Assembly (NCBI GenBank): GCA_022410635.1
Contig: JAJVDF010000124.1
Span: 399,360 to 463,359 of the forward strand
Source of the DNA: Tretioscincus oriximinensis
Lineage: Eukaryota; Chordata; Lepidosauria; Squamata; Gymnophthalmidae
DNA: 64,000 nucleotides
Direction of reading: 5' to 3'
The notes under the pieces: generated by a model
Seen by the model: the letters and a program-made list of their open reading frames with translations, nothing else
Told to the model about the DNA's origin: nothing
Database searches by the model: none
Part shown: piece after piece, positions 33,208-46,290 of the stretch
How the letters are laid out: each line of letters begins with the position of its first letter
Position numbering within the stretch: position 1 is the first letter of the stretch
Translations under genes and position numbers: made by a program

Positions 33208-33934
33208 TATTTGTGAGCTAAAAACCGAAATAAAGCTGGATTCCGGAATATACAATGGTGTGTCCGTGGACATCACGAAGCTATATTCCGGAATATACAT
33301 TAGCGTGTCCGTGCACATGTATACTTGAATTCTCGTGATACACAGCCAGCTCTGCCACGTTGCTTCGGCTGTGCCCTCCTTCCAGTCAGCCCTCCGCCTG
33401 CTTTCGGGGGCTGCTACCTGGAGATCGGCTTGGTGAAGCGATGAGCAGGATGTCGTTGCTGTCAAATGGTTTGGCTAAGGTGAGGAGGAGAATGTGGGGA
33501 GGTTGACAGGATGTCTCAATGCTGCTCATCGCTTCGCCAAGCCGCTCTCCAGGCAGCAACCCCTGAAAGCAAGCAGAGGGCTGGCTGAGCTTAGGAAAAG
33601 GCGGGCAGATTTCCCCGCCAAAGCAAGGAGGTGGCGCTTCCCTGTCATCTCTCCCCTCCTGTCTCTCGCACTAATATGTTCACATGGGAGAGGAAGCAGG
33701 TTGATTACGAGATGACAGAGGTTGGCTGCGAGATGTCGGAGGTTCTCAGCAATGATGCCTGAATATCCCAGCAATAGTTTGTTCTGGGATAAATGGCGTT
33801 TATTGCAGGAAGACTGCTGAAACACGCTTAACACGTGTGCCAGAACATCCCTCATCTCACACCGATTGAGGAATAAAATAGCTANGTGAACACACCCGCT
33901 ATGTAACTGTAATATTTTTATTGCACTCTTGAAA

Positions 33935-34240
33935 CATTAGAGGTGATGTACATAAGGGAACCCATGCCTAATCTGGCCACAGCCCATCCAGTACGGCCCT
34001 CTGTCTCGCACATTGGCCCACCAGTTGCTTCTGCACATCTCAAGCAGAAAGAAAAGGCAAAACCTTCACCCATTCTCGACTGCTTGCAAAAGGGATTTAG
34101 AGGATGCCTGCCCATCAGTCAAATCCAGTGGCAGTATCCATGCAGCAATTCTAGCAGACATTGGCTTCCATGAATTCACCCAATCCTATCTTAAAGCCAT
34201 CACCCCTTCGTCTGGAAGTGAATTCCATCGTCAGATTTAA
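33935..34240 (-). repeat. CR1-like LINE 3' end, antisense
   Basis: GGCCACAGCCCATCCAGTAC, CTGTCTCGCACATTGGCCCA and TCTGGAAGTGAATTCCATCG. Confidence 0.55.
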
Positions 34241-34389
34241 CAAAGGACTCTTATAGCACCTTTGAGACTTCTATATCTTCCATATAGACCTGCCTGTGCA
34301 TTAAGATCTCAAGGGGAATGCTAGTTGTGGTAGTTCCTCCCCATGCAGAGATGCAGGGAGAGGGCCACATAGTAGGGCTTTCTCTGTGG

Positions 34390-34982
34390 TGTCAGATTGG
34401 CTCGCTAGATTTATCAACTATAAAGATATGAGAATAAGGGAGACTGAACTGAAAAGGTTCACGAAATGGTACAGGACCCCCTGCCAACTGGCCCACATGA
34501 CGGGAATNTTACCAACTTGCTGGCACGGTTGTCAGGAGAGAGGTACTTACATGCACATGTGGGCCAGATGTCAGGAGGTCAAACAATTTNGAATACTTAT
34601 ATTTAGACAGATCNGTAATATAACGAACATTATTTTACANGACACAGAGGAATGTTGGCTATTCGGGATAATAGATGCTGCGGAACTAACAAAGCCAGAC
34701 AGAATGTTTATTGATAACGCTATTATTGCAGCATATTTAGTAATAGCAAGAGGGTGGAAGGACCAGAGCAAATGGAACCTGGACGCATGGTGGAATTATA
34801 TAATAGAACTGTTAATGTTCGATGTTTTACGCGAAAACAGACTATATGCCATGGGACTTCGATCTACAACCAAATGGACTATAAAATGGAGTAGACTCAT
34901 TGCCTATGCANGNTTGCCAGACTCTCACCTTCTGTTGAAGGAAACTATCCTGATGATACAAGAACAGAGATGGATAAGTTAA
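34390..34982 (+). mobile_element. L1-like LINE ORF2 C-terminal fragment
   Basis: An open stretch of about 195 codons carries KRFTKWYRTPCQLAHMTG, LPTCWHGCQERGTYMHMW and ARCQEVKQF. This is the Cys-rich motif at the end of L1-type ORF2 (Cys, Cys, then His-Met-Trp, Cys). It ends at TAA 34980 and is followed by an A/T-rich 3' region. Several Ns lie inside. It is a fragment, not a host gene, and a different LINE clade from the CR1-like copies. Confidence 0.7.
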
Positions 34983-35129
34983 AGTTTCTTCATCTCCGGT
35001 AGTGGGTGGGGGGAGGGAGAAGGGTTTTCTTTTTTTGTGGATGTTTATATAACTATGTAACTTTGTATTATAAATCACATTAGACATCTGAACAATCAAG
35101 AAAATATATTATCAACAGAAGATATAAAA

Positions 35130-35245
35130 AAAAAAAATCTTTCTGGGATTGTTTAATGAATCCTGCATTGAGCAGGGAATTGGACCCGATGACCCTGGAG
35201 GTTCCTTCCAACTCTATGATTCTATGATTCTATGAAATGTTTTAT
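35130..35245 (+). repeat. CR1 3' terminus
   Basis: TGAATCCTGCATTGAGCAGG, GACCCTGGAGGTTCCTTCCA and terminal TATGATTCTATGATTCTATG. Confidence 0.8.
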
Positions 35246-35339
35246 TAATGTGTATTTATCTTTTTTAATTTTCTTGATCTTTTGTTACCTGCCCAGTGGT
35301 GAAGGGTGGGATATAAATCCTTTTAATTAAAGAAATAAA

Positions 35340-35560
35340 TAAACTGATGACTCTCTGAGTGAAAAAAAATATTTCCTTGAATTTGTGTAATCCTATCGTA
35401 AAGCTATCTAGCCTGCTAGCTACCACCACCTCTTCTGGAAAGAAATTCCATAGACCAATGACCATCTGGATAACAAAATACTTTCTCTTGTCTATCCTAA
35501 TGCTCCTGTCCATTAACTTCAAGAGTGCNCCCCATTTCTAGCGTTATGCGATAGGGAAAA
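35340..35560 (-). repeat. CR1-like LINE fragment, antisense
   Basis: The reverse strand reads KYFVIQMVIGLWNFFPEEVVV, the end of the LINE RT frame seen at 14300-15255. Confidence 0.6.
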
Positions 35561-35799
35561 TATTTTTTTTTCTGTTCACTCCATGGGTGATTTTACACAC
35601 TTCATTGGATCACTTCTTCCAGACTATCTTTCAAAACTGTCTCTTCCTTGCAGAATCTATTGAACTGCTGCAGTTAAAAATCCATTGCACTGATCCGCAG
35701 CTTTTCCTGTGCTATCTTGTCCCTTTCCTGCATTATTATACAAATTGTCATTCATGTCTACCTGCTTGTTCTTGAGTAAACCTTCAGGTTAAGAGGACA

Positions 35800-36080
35800 A
35801 ACTGGATTTTTATACCTGCCTTTCTCACATGAAGGAACTCAAAGCAGCTTATAAGCTTATTTGTTTTGCCTGANGGCTTACATTCTATCTTCCCCCCTAC
35901 CCTGTGAAGGTCCCCATTTATTTAATCACAAATTCTTGCATTCAAATATCTGGGTTGGCTAGAGATGAGACCAATAGAGGGTGCTCACCCCTCCACACAG
36001 CTGACACAGAGCTTTCAACCCGGTACCTCTCCTGAAACACCAGGGCTCTTAACCACTACAACGCTGTGCCTCTTAAACAA
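35800..36080 (-). repeat. SINE type 2, antisense, diverged
   Basis: ACTCAAAGCAGCTTATAAGC, GGGTTGGCTAGAGATGAGAC and a tRNA-like end CTCTTAACCACTACAACGC. Confidence 0.5.
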
Positions 36081-36592
36081 ACTGAAATGGCTGCACAATG
36101 TACTGCACTAAATTCATGGTATTGCACTGCAATCAGATTATTACCTCTCCTTTATCTTTGCCAGGATATTTCACTACAAACTATTGTGCAGTTAATTGGC
36201 TTCCAATTAATACACAGAGTGGCACTGATAAACTAAGCAATGACTTTAAAGGTTGTATAGTACAAGTATCGCAATACATGATAATTTAATTCATTGCTAA
36301 TCTTCCTTGGATTCCTCTTCCTACGGTGCTCATATTTGCATGCATTGTAATGCTGTTTCTGCCTTTAATCCCATTTGTACTGCATCATGCAAACATTCAT
36401 CTTAATAAGAAGTGGTAAATAAATGTATATTCCCCACACACATTGTTGTGATCTTTTACAAAGTTCCTAATAGTAAGGATAGCATCAATGTTGGGTTTAT
36501 ACTTTTATCCCACCCTATAGCAGAAGGCATCGGGATGGATAACAGTAATAAAAGCAGAGGACAAAATAGGCATATTTAAAAGCAACCACTAA

Positions 36593-36845
36593 TAGTGCAT
36601 CTCAATAAATTACAGTTTCATGGGAAATTTATTTCAGTAGTTCAGTTCAAATAGTGAAACTCGTATATTATATAGATTCATTACACACAGAGTATATTCC
36701 AAGCGGTTATTTCCTTGATTAGAATCTGACACCAATTAGCCGACAGTGTTCAACTTTCTCACAATAGTTTAATTTTCTATAATACTGACTTTGGGNTTTT
36801 CATTATTCATAAGCCATAATTATCAACATTAAAAGAAAACGTACA
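36593..36845. mobile_element. Non-autonomous DNA transposon copy (family A)
   Basis: It starts AGTGCATCTCAATAAATTA and shares ATTTATTTCAGTAGTTCAG, AGTGAAACTCGTATATTATA and TTACACACAGAGT with the copy at 4635. It has no open frame. Confidence 0.55.
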
Positions 36846-36999
36846 GCAATTTGTATTGAAGTGCAACAAGGTGTACTCATGAAATGGTCCCCTGGAAATG
36901 CCAAGGGCTGTTCTGGAGCCAATGAACCAGCTCAAGCAGTGAAAGAATAGATAACTGCAGAAAGATTCTACATTTTTTAATGTCACTCATCCATAAAAG

Positions 37000-39894
37000 C
37001 ACTCAGTTGACTTGAGTACATACTACACTAAGCCTTAAGCCAATGTAGAATATGGCAGGCCCCATTTTACATTAGCGATAGAAGGTCCCTATTCTAAGCT
37101 TTAACCAAAAATAAGGCTCAATACAGAAAACTTTATTTTGTAGGGTTTCAACACAGTACTTCACAAGGGCATTATGGGAATAAAATGGAGGAAGAAAGAA
37201 CATTGGACATGGGCTTGAATTCATTGAAGAAGAGGTGTAAATAAACATTCTCAATAAACAAAAAATGGTCATTTTTTAAAAATCCTTGTGTCGAAAAGGA
37301 ATACCATGCCACCATTATACTTTTGCTCTGCCGTTCCTTTTCCTTTCACCATTGGTTACCTCAACTTGAGTCAGACCAATGACAAAAATAAATTCTGATT
37401 CAAAGCCTCTGCATCTTACCTGCCTTATTCAGCCAAACCAAATGGAACGACCTTTCCCTCAAAATGAGAACTCATGGCCAGCATACATCTGTTTACAGGT
37501 CAGGATGATTTACCAAAATGTTGCTGAAGGAATCTTGAAGTTCTTAGCCTTGGCCAGAAGCAGACAGAGTTATGTACACTATTTTGAATGGAGACATCCT
37601 GCCTTCCTCTCCAATCTAGAGGCAATACCAGGCATCCATTCTAATAGCCATTAATGCACCTGATAGGGGGAAAAATAGGATTTCCTGGAACTCAGACTCA
37701 GCACAAAGTCTGTCAGGAACAGACCACTCCAATGCAGAAACCATTGGTCTGTTCCATTGTTTTTGTTCTCTACCAAAAGTTATTGTTTCATGGAGTGGCT
37801 TCACAGTTCAAGTCTAATTTAGAGGTGTATAAGAAAGGAATATGGACCCTAATTAGCACCTTGGACCTGATATGTATTTATACTGTGAGCACATGACAAA
37901 AACCTACCTGATCTTTGATGAGACATTCCGTCATCTTCAGTGCTCAGCCATATGTCTTAATGGAGCCTTTGCTAGGCTTTGCCGTGCATCCAGAAGAGAT
38001 CTTCAATAGGAGAGGAACCTATTGCAAGTCTTTTCCGATTGCATGGTGAAATGCCAGCATCCTCCATTATATGTTGCCTGCTGCCTCGTTGTCTGTCGCA
38101 ACCTCATGATGAGACAAGCAGTGTGAGAAGACACCAGCCAACAGGACTACAGGGTTACAGTGGTTGGGCATCCACAGGATTGTCCATCAGCCTCTCGCCA
38201 GCTCCATGCAGCTCCAGAAAAAGCTATTCCCTCTTTTTTGCTCAGTGAAATCTGTAATGTCTTTTAGATTGCGGATTTCACTTGCTTTCCGCTTCCATGT
38301 GCATGGGACCATGGTCGTATTCTGTTCCAGAAAGTGATATAAGAGGCCTTGTGTCCACATGATATTCCAAGCTAGCTCAGAAAGGTATGTGGAATTGTTT
38401 AAGCAGTCCCCTTAAATAACTTTCTGGAACAGAATAAGGCCGACTGCAAATCAAGCCTCAATTTCCTCCCTTGATTTTATACTGTTGAAAGTATAAAAAT
38501 CAAAGACGCACTTTGATCACATGTGGTGGACCTGTGATAAGGCAAAAGTTATTGGCCGCCGCTTCATAAATTTATGTCTGGAATTCATAAGGTGTAACTT
38601 CCATGGAAGTCAGGGTTCTGTTTACTAATTTTGAATGATAAAAATGTGGACAATTTTAAATTTCACTATATAATTATAGCAACAAGAATCATATGTGCTC
38701 AGAGGTGGAAATAAGAACAAACTACTGACGATTGGTTGATTAAACTGATTTAAAATTAATTAATTTATCTTTTGATAAAGGATAAAATGTTGAATAAAGT
38801 TGTTATGGAGACTTTTTTATTGATTTGTTACATGATTTAGAAGGTAGAACTTTAATCTCATACTTTGAAGATTAAAGAGCAGAAGGAAAGAAAATCAGTG
38901 GATTAACGGAAAGTTGGAGAAATGATTATAACTCAAAATAATTTAATTTTATATATATCTTACTTTGGAGGGGAGTTGTTTCTGGTTTAGTCTAAAGGCA
39001 ACAGAAGTCCAGATTCTTTCAGTTTCACATGACAATAATTTATAATTAGAAAATTAGAATGCAATAATTAATAACTAGAAAACTGCAAAAAAGAATAGAT
39101 AATTGGAAAACTAGAATACAATAATTGATAAGTAGAAAACTTATCCCAGTTAAGGTAAGAAAAATCTAGCTTTATTGAAAATCTATACATAACTCAGTAT
39201 TGTAAATAAGTAAATGCAACAGTTTTCACACACAAAATTGAAAATAAATTAAAGGAACTGAAGGCAAAATGTCACCTCTTGATCGCCTGAAAGAAATTGT
39301 TTATTTCACACCTTCTGACGATTCAGTGATCATAAGGAAATGAGATTCTATTCAAGGCTTCACACATCCCACCTGCTACTCTGTCTTTGACTATTAACAC
39401 CAACACCAGCCTTTGACTCAAAATAGAAATATCTACCTGGTCACAAGTGTTTGCAAAAACAAGGCTCATCTATTCTTGGGCTGGCTGCTTCAGATATTGA
39501 TGTTAGATTTAACTTCAGACAAATATCACAAGGAAAGATTGAATTGAACTATGTTGTTGCTGAGCTGTGTAGCATTAGTAGTTATAACACGATGGAACCT
39601 TTTGAACAAAGCTATCAATTAAATGGCCTTTCAAGAAGGAAAAATAAGGCCAAAGTCTCACTTCAGCTGGGGAATAGCCTGCCATAGTGTCCACATGCAT
39701 GCAGATGGAAGGGCCTTATTCCAAGATATATCCCAGAATAAGATCCAGAACAGAGAGCTTTAATATATGAAAGCTCATGCTACCTTCCTTTTTTATGGTT
39801 AATCTTATTTTATTATTTTTTTGTTGTTGTTAACCAGTGTCAGACTATAACTGGTATTGTTAACTAGTACCAGTAATATGTAATTTTTTTTTTG
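37000..39894. other. Non-coding DNA, little recognised
   Basis: A tract at 37910-38290 is about 75% similar by eye to 7520-7890 (both contain AGCTCCATGCAGCTCCAGA and the 'agatct...gcaataggagaggag' blocks), so it is a dispersed repeat pair. The rest shows no gene. Confidence 0.4.
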
Positions 39895-40040
39895 TTAACC
39901 AGTATCATTCAAAAGTCTGGGCACATCTTTTCATGCAAGACATCAAAACTATGGAGGTGCTCTCTGAAGAATGTAAAACAAAAATATGTTATGGTTCATT
40001 TAAGACCTTTTTGTTTACTTCTTAATTTCATATATTAGGG
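39895..40040. mobile_element. Tc1-like non-autonomous fragment (family B)
   Basis: CATTCAAAAGTCTGGGCACA, TTTTCATGCAAGACATCAAA and TGTTTACTTCTTAATTTCAT match the copy at 42000-42240. Confidence 0.5.
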
Positions 40041-40218
40041 TTCCCACTTAAACCTGAGATAGAGCTCTGCACCTTTAATGGGTATAGATTATAAAGCTCT
40101 AAATAACTTGGGGCCCCAAAACTTAAAGGAACGTCTTCTCCAATATCAACCAGATATGAAGGGGAAACTCTTCTCATTGTATCATCCCTCTCAACAGCAA
40201 TTGGAGTGGGAACCTGGG

Positions 40219-40372
40219 GTGGGGGGTTGAAAACCCGGATTTGGGGTGCCTCCCAGTTTTTTCTGAGGAAAATCTTTTCAAAAAAAGATTTTTTTNAAAA
40301 AAAATATTTTTTAAAAGATTTTCCTCAGAAAAAAACAGGAGGCACCCCAAAAACAGGTTTTCAACCCCCCAC
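40219..40372. repeat. Foldback element with A/T-rich loop
   Basis: GTGGGGGGTTGAAAACC at the left and its complement GGTTTTCAACCCCCCAC at the right. Inner arms include GGGGTGCCTCC and CTGAGGAAAATCTTTT and their complements. Confidence 0.8.
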
Positions 40373-40399
40373 AAAAGGGGTCATCTGGTCAGCCTACCT

Positions 40400-40565
40400 G
40401 GGGCAGATACCATTTGCAGGGCATTGAGAACAGGTGAATATTTTGCCTTCTTCTGTTCAGGCTTCCCAGGTGCAATTGGTGGGCCTCTGTGTGAGACAGA
40501 ATGCTGGACTAGATGGGTTCTGGCCATATTCAGTATGGCTCTCCTTATGTTCTTATGTTCAGAGC
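40400..40565 (+). repeat. CR1-like LINE 3' end
   Basis: CCATTTGCAGGGCATTGAGA, GGTGGGCCTCTGTGTGAGAC and CTCTCCTTATGTTCTTATGT. Confidence 0.65.
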
Positions 40566-41999
40566 CCTCTTGGTGGTCGCCCTCATTCTATGGAATTGTT
40601 TCTCACTCATCAGTTCTTTAAAATATCCTTGAAGGCNTATCTCTTTAACCTATTGAAGATATGCCATTTTCCTTTCCACCTTCTGATACTGTTTTAATAT
40701 GCCAATTTTGTATTTTTGTTTTGATAAGAGGACTTTTCACCAGGTGCAGCTTCCAATTCCTGAAAAACATTTAGGGGGTCAGTTTCTCACACCTATTAAA
40801 GATAAAAATCTCTCGCCCAGTTTCTAGATGGGGACTCCATATTACTGCTTGTTATGACCCTTTCCTCTTCTCCTTGGAGGCAGAGAGTGCACAAACATTG
40901 GGTTCCAACTCATTTATTCAGTGACTTCAATTCCATCTACTCCTTCTTCTCGACATTATTGCCTGCAGAATGTTCCTTCTCTTAGAATTCGTCCTCATAA
41001 CTTTCCTTTCTCCTCACTTGGATGCCTAAGCTTTCTTCCACTAAACAGCTGCTGCTGTGACAACATGTATGGTTTACCAACTGGCATTACTTTATGCCCT
41101 TCCTTTTTTAATCTGATCAGATATATCTTGTGGTATTCCTTTCATTCCTACCTGTTGGTTTTTTTTTCCTATATGTGTTTCGGATGAGCAGTCTGTGAAA
41201 CTGGTCTGTGGTCCTGTCGATAGCACTACTTTCCCCCACACACTTTTACAAAAGTGAACTGCAGTTTTATTGAGCCCTACTGTCACTTTTGTGTGCCATA
41301 TCTCACTGCCTTCAGGCATCCGTGTTAAGATCTTGTAAGAAACTTTTGGATCAGGTCTCAACCCAGCAGACCAGCATCCTGGCTTACACAGTGACCCATA
41401 ATTTTCTTCTGGGCATCTCAAGCATAGAACAAAGGCAACCTGCCTAATTCTCCCACCTGGAAGCTACACCTAGACAGCTATTTTAATAGCCATCGATATA
41501 GTGTCTTCGATATATCTCTCCAACTCTTGACCCTATTCAAGCTGGTTACTTGATTCCATGGAGTAAATTCCATAGATTAATGTCTGTTTGGGTGAAGAAA
41601 ATCTAGCAAGGTGGTGTAATAACAGTCTAACAAAAACAGGATAGGAGGAGGAGTTGATTTTTATAGTTACTTTTCTCAACCTGAAGGAATCAAAACATCT
41701 TCCATAACTTTCTGTTCTTCTCTTCACAACAGGGCGGTTAACAATAAAAACCAAATTAACATATTAAAACANCAATATTTAAAAGTAAGGAAGGGAGAGC
41801 AGTTTTTTTCAGCCAAAGGCCAGGTTTATTTACTTACTCCACACTCCAAGGACACTCAACATTTGGAATAAGCAATCCTTTATACATTGCTAGATGGATC
41901 TGCCTGCATCTGGATTAAGATCTCCCTTAATGCAGGTCACACTATCCTCTGCAGCCAGAGCATGGCAGCCAGGGTGTGAATGGCTCCATATAGTAGCGG

Positions 42000-42240
42000 T
42001 CAAAAGTTTTGACACACCTTTTCATGCGAGATAACAAAACTCTGAGGGAAAGCTTTGAAGAATCTAAAGAATACAACGTTTTCTGATTTTTTTAAAAAAA
42101 TCTTTACTTCTTAATTCCATACCTGTTCCTTCATAGTTTTGATGTTTTCAGTATGAATCTACACTGTGAAAAATAAAATTATAAAAACAAGAAAAAGCAC
42201 TGCCTGAAAAGATGTAGTCAAAATTTTAATTGGTATTGTA
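42000..42240. mobile_element. Tc1-like MITE (family B)
   Basis: Left end GGTCAAAAGTTTTGACACAC and right end GTCAAAATTTTAATTGGTA are imperfect inverted ends. No transposase is present. Confidence 0.5.
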
Positions 42241-42303
42241 TTTAAAAATAGAATCCAGCTATCCTTTCTCCCTTCATTATGGCATTACTATTATCAGGAA
42301 ATA

Positions 42304-42729
42304 GGAATCAAAGGTGTGGGTAAATTAGTAAGCAGCTAATAATACCTGCACCACCTGGGGGAGAAGGGTTAGAATAACTAAGATAAAGAGTAAACAGGTT
42401 ACATCGGAAACTAACAACAAAAGATGGTTAGATATGAGATTCCTTGAAGACCATGAATTTGGGCATCCATTAGAAAGCTACAGACCATCACAAGAAGTCC
42501 CTCAAAAAAATCCTTGCCTCTGACAAATGTCAGCAGACCCTCAACAAGTACAGATAGGATAGAAATATTAAGTTCGCAGATGATTACAATATAAACAACT
42601 TTTATATGTCCAGTTGTATACTACTGAAGTGCTGGTCGATGACCGTAATAAATTATTCAATTCAGGAATCAAAGGTGTGGGTAAATTAGTAAGCAGCTAA
42701 TAATACCTGCACCACCTGGGGGAGAAGGG
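42304..42729 (+). repeat. 65-bp direct repeats 361 bp apart
   Basis: The same block (GGAATCAAAGGTGTGGG ... ACCTGGGGGAGAAGGG) occurs at 42304-42368 and 42665-42729 with no difference that I can see. Confidence 0.85.
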
Positions 42730-42824
42730 AATGGAATGATTTCTTTCAAACTGATTTAAGTTGCAAAGGGTTAAGGTTGCCATATAAAAATCAGGATGGT
42801 AGTTTGCACCTTTAACNCATAGAG

Positions 42825-43115
42825 AAGAAGAAGAACTTGGTGCTTATACCCCACTTTTCTCACCATTCAAAGGGACTCAAAGCGGCTTACAAGGACATAT
42901 TTCACCCGAAGGCTTCCATTCTATCTTCCCCACCAGGCTGTGGTGGTTCCCATGTATCTACTTGCTGTCAGTTGCAATTTCTTGCAATTCTTGCTTTCGA
43001 CTAGCTAGGTTGGCTAGAGCTACAGGCTAGTGGAAGGTGCTCAGCCCTCCCCACGTCTGACATAGGGCTTCGAAACCCAATCTCCCAGATGAGAGACGGA
43101 TTCCTTAGCGACTGA
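42825..43115 (-). repeat. SINE type 2, antisense
   Basis: AAGAAGAACTTGGTGCTTAT, CTCAAAGCGGCTTACAAGG, 'ccaccaggctgtggtggttccc', and a tRNA-like end with GGCTTCGAAACCCAATCTCC. Confidence 0.7.
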
Positions 43116-44974
43116 GAGGATTTTTCACTAGATGCAGCCTATAATGGTTACAGTACCTGGTGGGAACATCATATTCCCACATCAAATAAAGCTATAAAGT
43201 TCTATCCCAGTTTTTATGGGGTACCACTAACATATTCAAATGACCCGAGGACGGTACATGAAAATCCCAGTTCTATGCACCTGTGAGATCAAAGAACATG
43301 AAGGCACGACCCATGTCCTCTTAGACTGAACCTTTTATAGTAATATCAGGAAGCGCTATTTAACCTCTTTGTTTACAAATGGACAAGTTTTAGATAAAAG
43401 AGAAAAAGTGCACTGGCTCTTGAATGGAATGGATAAATGTAATCACCGCTAGAGTAGCCTTGTTTATTTCCAAGGCTGCCAGAATTCGAGCCACGCTGAT
43501 CTCAAAATAGATTTTTAATAATGGTTTTAATCAATTTTTTAGAAGTATCATATATGTATTTTATTCTATTCTTGTTTTTATATGATATGGTCAATGGACT
43601 AATCATTAAACCTATCTCTTATAACATAAGTTTGGCACTTGGCATACCTCCTCAAGAGAATATTCCAAAATTGCGAGACTGCAANGTGGGTCACAAACTC
43701 CGCTCTCTCTGTTGAAATACAGAGAAAGATTGAAGCTTTTAGCCTCTGTACCACCATGCCTCAGTAAGAAAAAGAAGGATGAAGGCAGGAAAGAAAGAAA
43801 AGAAAGAGTATATTCCAATCACAAGTGCCTTACATTTCATCATGACTAAAAAAATAGACTAGCAGCCTTGATCCTGAATCAGAAGGTATGCAGTGTAGAA
43901 GCATTCTAATTCAGGATGGGGCAGTATGCCTAAACCTCTCTCCAAATGCATCCCTGGGTGCTACCCATGACACCCTATAGTCAAAGGATGTATCCACACA
44001 GCACTTCCATATCTGGAATTTCCCAATAGTCCAGTTTTCCAATTTTAATGCAGCTCATTCACCTTTACAGTGTATTCCGAAGTTTGAAATTCCGTCACCT
44101 CCTGATATGACAAATTTTGCATGCACGTGACACCCTCTTCTGTCAGCCATTTTGTTTGCTGTTCATCAAGTGGAAGTCCCATAATCCCACCTCCCAAATG
44201 CTATTGGGTAGTTTGCTGTCAATATCAGATTCCTTTGCTTTTCACCCTCGCAGGTTCTCGTCCAAACAATGCACACATCTAATAAACCTTTATGCCACAT
44301 TGACACTGGATTTTCCCTGAAAACAACCTGGTGAGGTTGTTGCAACCGATATTCAACTTCCGTGTGGATTGTTGACTCTGTCTGGACACAGCCAAAGATT
44401 CGAAAGACAGGTCAGGGAGTGTAGAACTGTGGTAAGTTTAATTGATTAATAATTATATATTTAATTTTAAGAAGCAACTTGGAGGAATTATTCTAAGTGT
44501 TTGCTCAAATAGGCACCATCAAAGTTTGCTATTTTATGGTATTGTTCAACAACTGAATATCTATATTCTGAAAACAAAGCCACCTAAACATGAAGTGAGG
44601 GGAAAAGAGGAAGAACTTGTGGGTGACAGTTTCATGAGACCGCTTTTAGGGCCCAATTATAGTCCCTTTCTCTGACGTCACTCGGCCATGGTAGAGGGTT
44701 TAATTTATTTCTTTTTTTTCCACTCCTGGTCAATTCCAAAACTGTCATAGCTGAAATGTCTTTTTACCTGTTTTTGACATCGCAAGAAACTTCTCAGAAA
44801 CCCCATNGATGCAGAAAAGACTTGTGTAGAAGATACCAAAGAGAAGCCAGGTTGCTTCAATAGAATTCCACCTCTAATACCGTGAGTAGCAAAAGCTATT
44901 GTTGTTGTCACTGTTGTTTGTTTATTGTGGGATTGAAACAGAGATAAGACAAAGCGGTGAAAAACACTCTTCCA

Positions 44975-45163
44975 TAAAGTTAGTTGGATGATCTTGGGCC
45001 AGTCACAGTTCATTAGGACTCTCTTAGCCCTGCCTACTTCACAGGGTGTCTGTTGAGAAGAAAACAACAAAAGCAATGTGCACCACCCTTTGATGGAAAG
45101 GGCCTTATATATAAACATTATTATGAGTCCCTTTGAAACGTGGGAAAAGCGGGGTATAAGAAC
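44975..45163 (+). repeat. SINE fragment ahead of TTC tract
   Basis: GTTGGATGATCTTGGGCCAG and TTCACAGGGTGTCTGTTGAG (Sauria type), then TGAGTCCCTTTGAAACGTGG (type 2 end). Confidence 0.5.
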
Positions 45164-45186
45164 CTTCTTCTTCTTCTTTTTCTTCT

Positions 45187-45246
<60 letters not shown>

Positions 45247-45375
45247 TCCTCTTCTTCCTCTTCTTCCTCTTCCTCTACCTCTTCCTCTTCTTCTTCCTCC
45301 TCTTCCTCTTCCTCTTCTTCCTCTTCTTCCTCTTCCTCCTCTTCCGCCTCTTCCTCTTCTTTTTCTTTTTCTTTT
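45164..45375 (+). repeat. (TTC/TCC)n microsatellite
   Basis: About 210 bases of imperfect TTC/CTC triplets. All open frames across it are poly-Leu/Phe artefacts. Confidence 0.9.
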
Positions 45376-46109
45376 TGTTTCTTGCTCTGTTAGGGATTAA
45401 GTTTCCCATTTGGGGCCTTCCATAGCCAAAAAAATCTCTTACAAAAATGTGGATGGAAGGAAATTTCTATTTTACTTAGGTCAATCAATCCCTAATACAA
45501 ATATACCCAAGGCAATTTCCTTAAGAAATCTACTACTTTGACCATTTCTTTGCTGACTTGTACTGGTGGAATTTTGTATCCAGCAACATCTAGAGGTGCC
45601 ATATTGAATGGTCTTGGGTTAATAAGATCTGGAGTAAGATGCATCTATTATACATGCAAGGCAAGATGCAGCATATGATAGGAAAAGAGTTGGAAAGTTG
45701 GTGAGAGAAAAGTACATCCAGAACAAGTGATACTGCAGTGCACAAGATGGTCTTCATGGGGATGTAATATGGACAACAGGTTAAAAAAACCGTCTGTTTA
45801 AAGTTACTATAGGTACAGAATATTCTTCTATATGTCACTTGTAAGGAGGTCACATGGGCTTGTCTTCTGCTTAAGATGCCCAGAAGCAATTGTTGGGTTG
45901 CTATATTAGATAGAATTTTGGCCTAGATGAGCTGCAGCCCAATTTTTCTGGTTTTGACTTCTACTCCAGATGCCCAGAAGAACTTAGTATATCCACATTG
46001 GATCCTGTGTCCCCATCATGACCGGATAAAATCACATACGAATTATACAAGAGCCCACTAATGGCTGCTTACATCGAATACTATTCATAAAATGAAGAAT
46101 TTGAGAAGG

Positions 46110-46290
46110 CTGCTGGTGNCCTTAGGCTAGTCACATTTCTTTGTAGCTCTCTCAGTCCAACCTATTTCACAAGGTGTCTGTTGTGAAGAGGAGGAGGAGA
46201 AAAGCAAAGAAGGTTATGTAAGTCTCTTTGATTCCCTTCAGATTGATAAAAGCGGGATACAAAAACCAATTCTTCTTCTGTAGCCCAATT
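46110..46290 (+). repeat. Sauria-type SINE, 3' part
   Basis: CTTAGGCTAGTCACATTTCT, ACAAGGTGTCTGTTGTGAAG and CTCTTTGATTCCCTTCAG. Confidence 0.6.

Noticed and set aside
34390..34982. A near 200-codon open frame as a host gene between delta and IgY
   Set aside because: It matches the Cys/His-Met-Trp end of L1-type ORF2 and has no start or gene structure.
45078..45425. Poly-Phe/Leu frames over the TTC tract
   Set aside because: Low-complexity artefacts of the TTC repeat.
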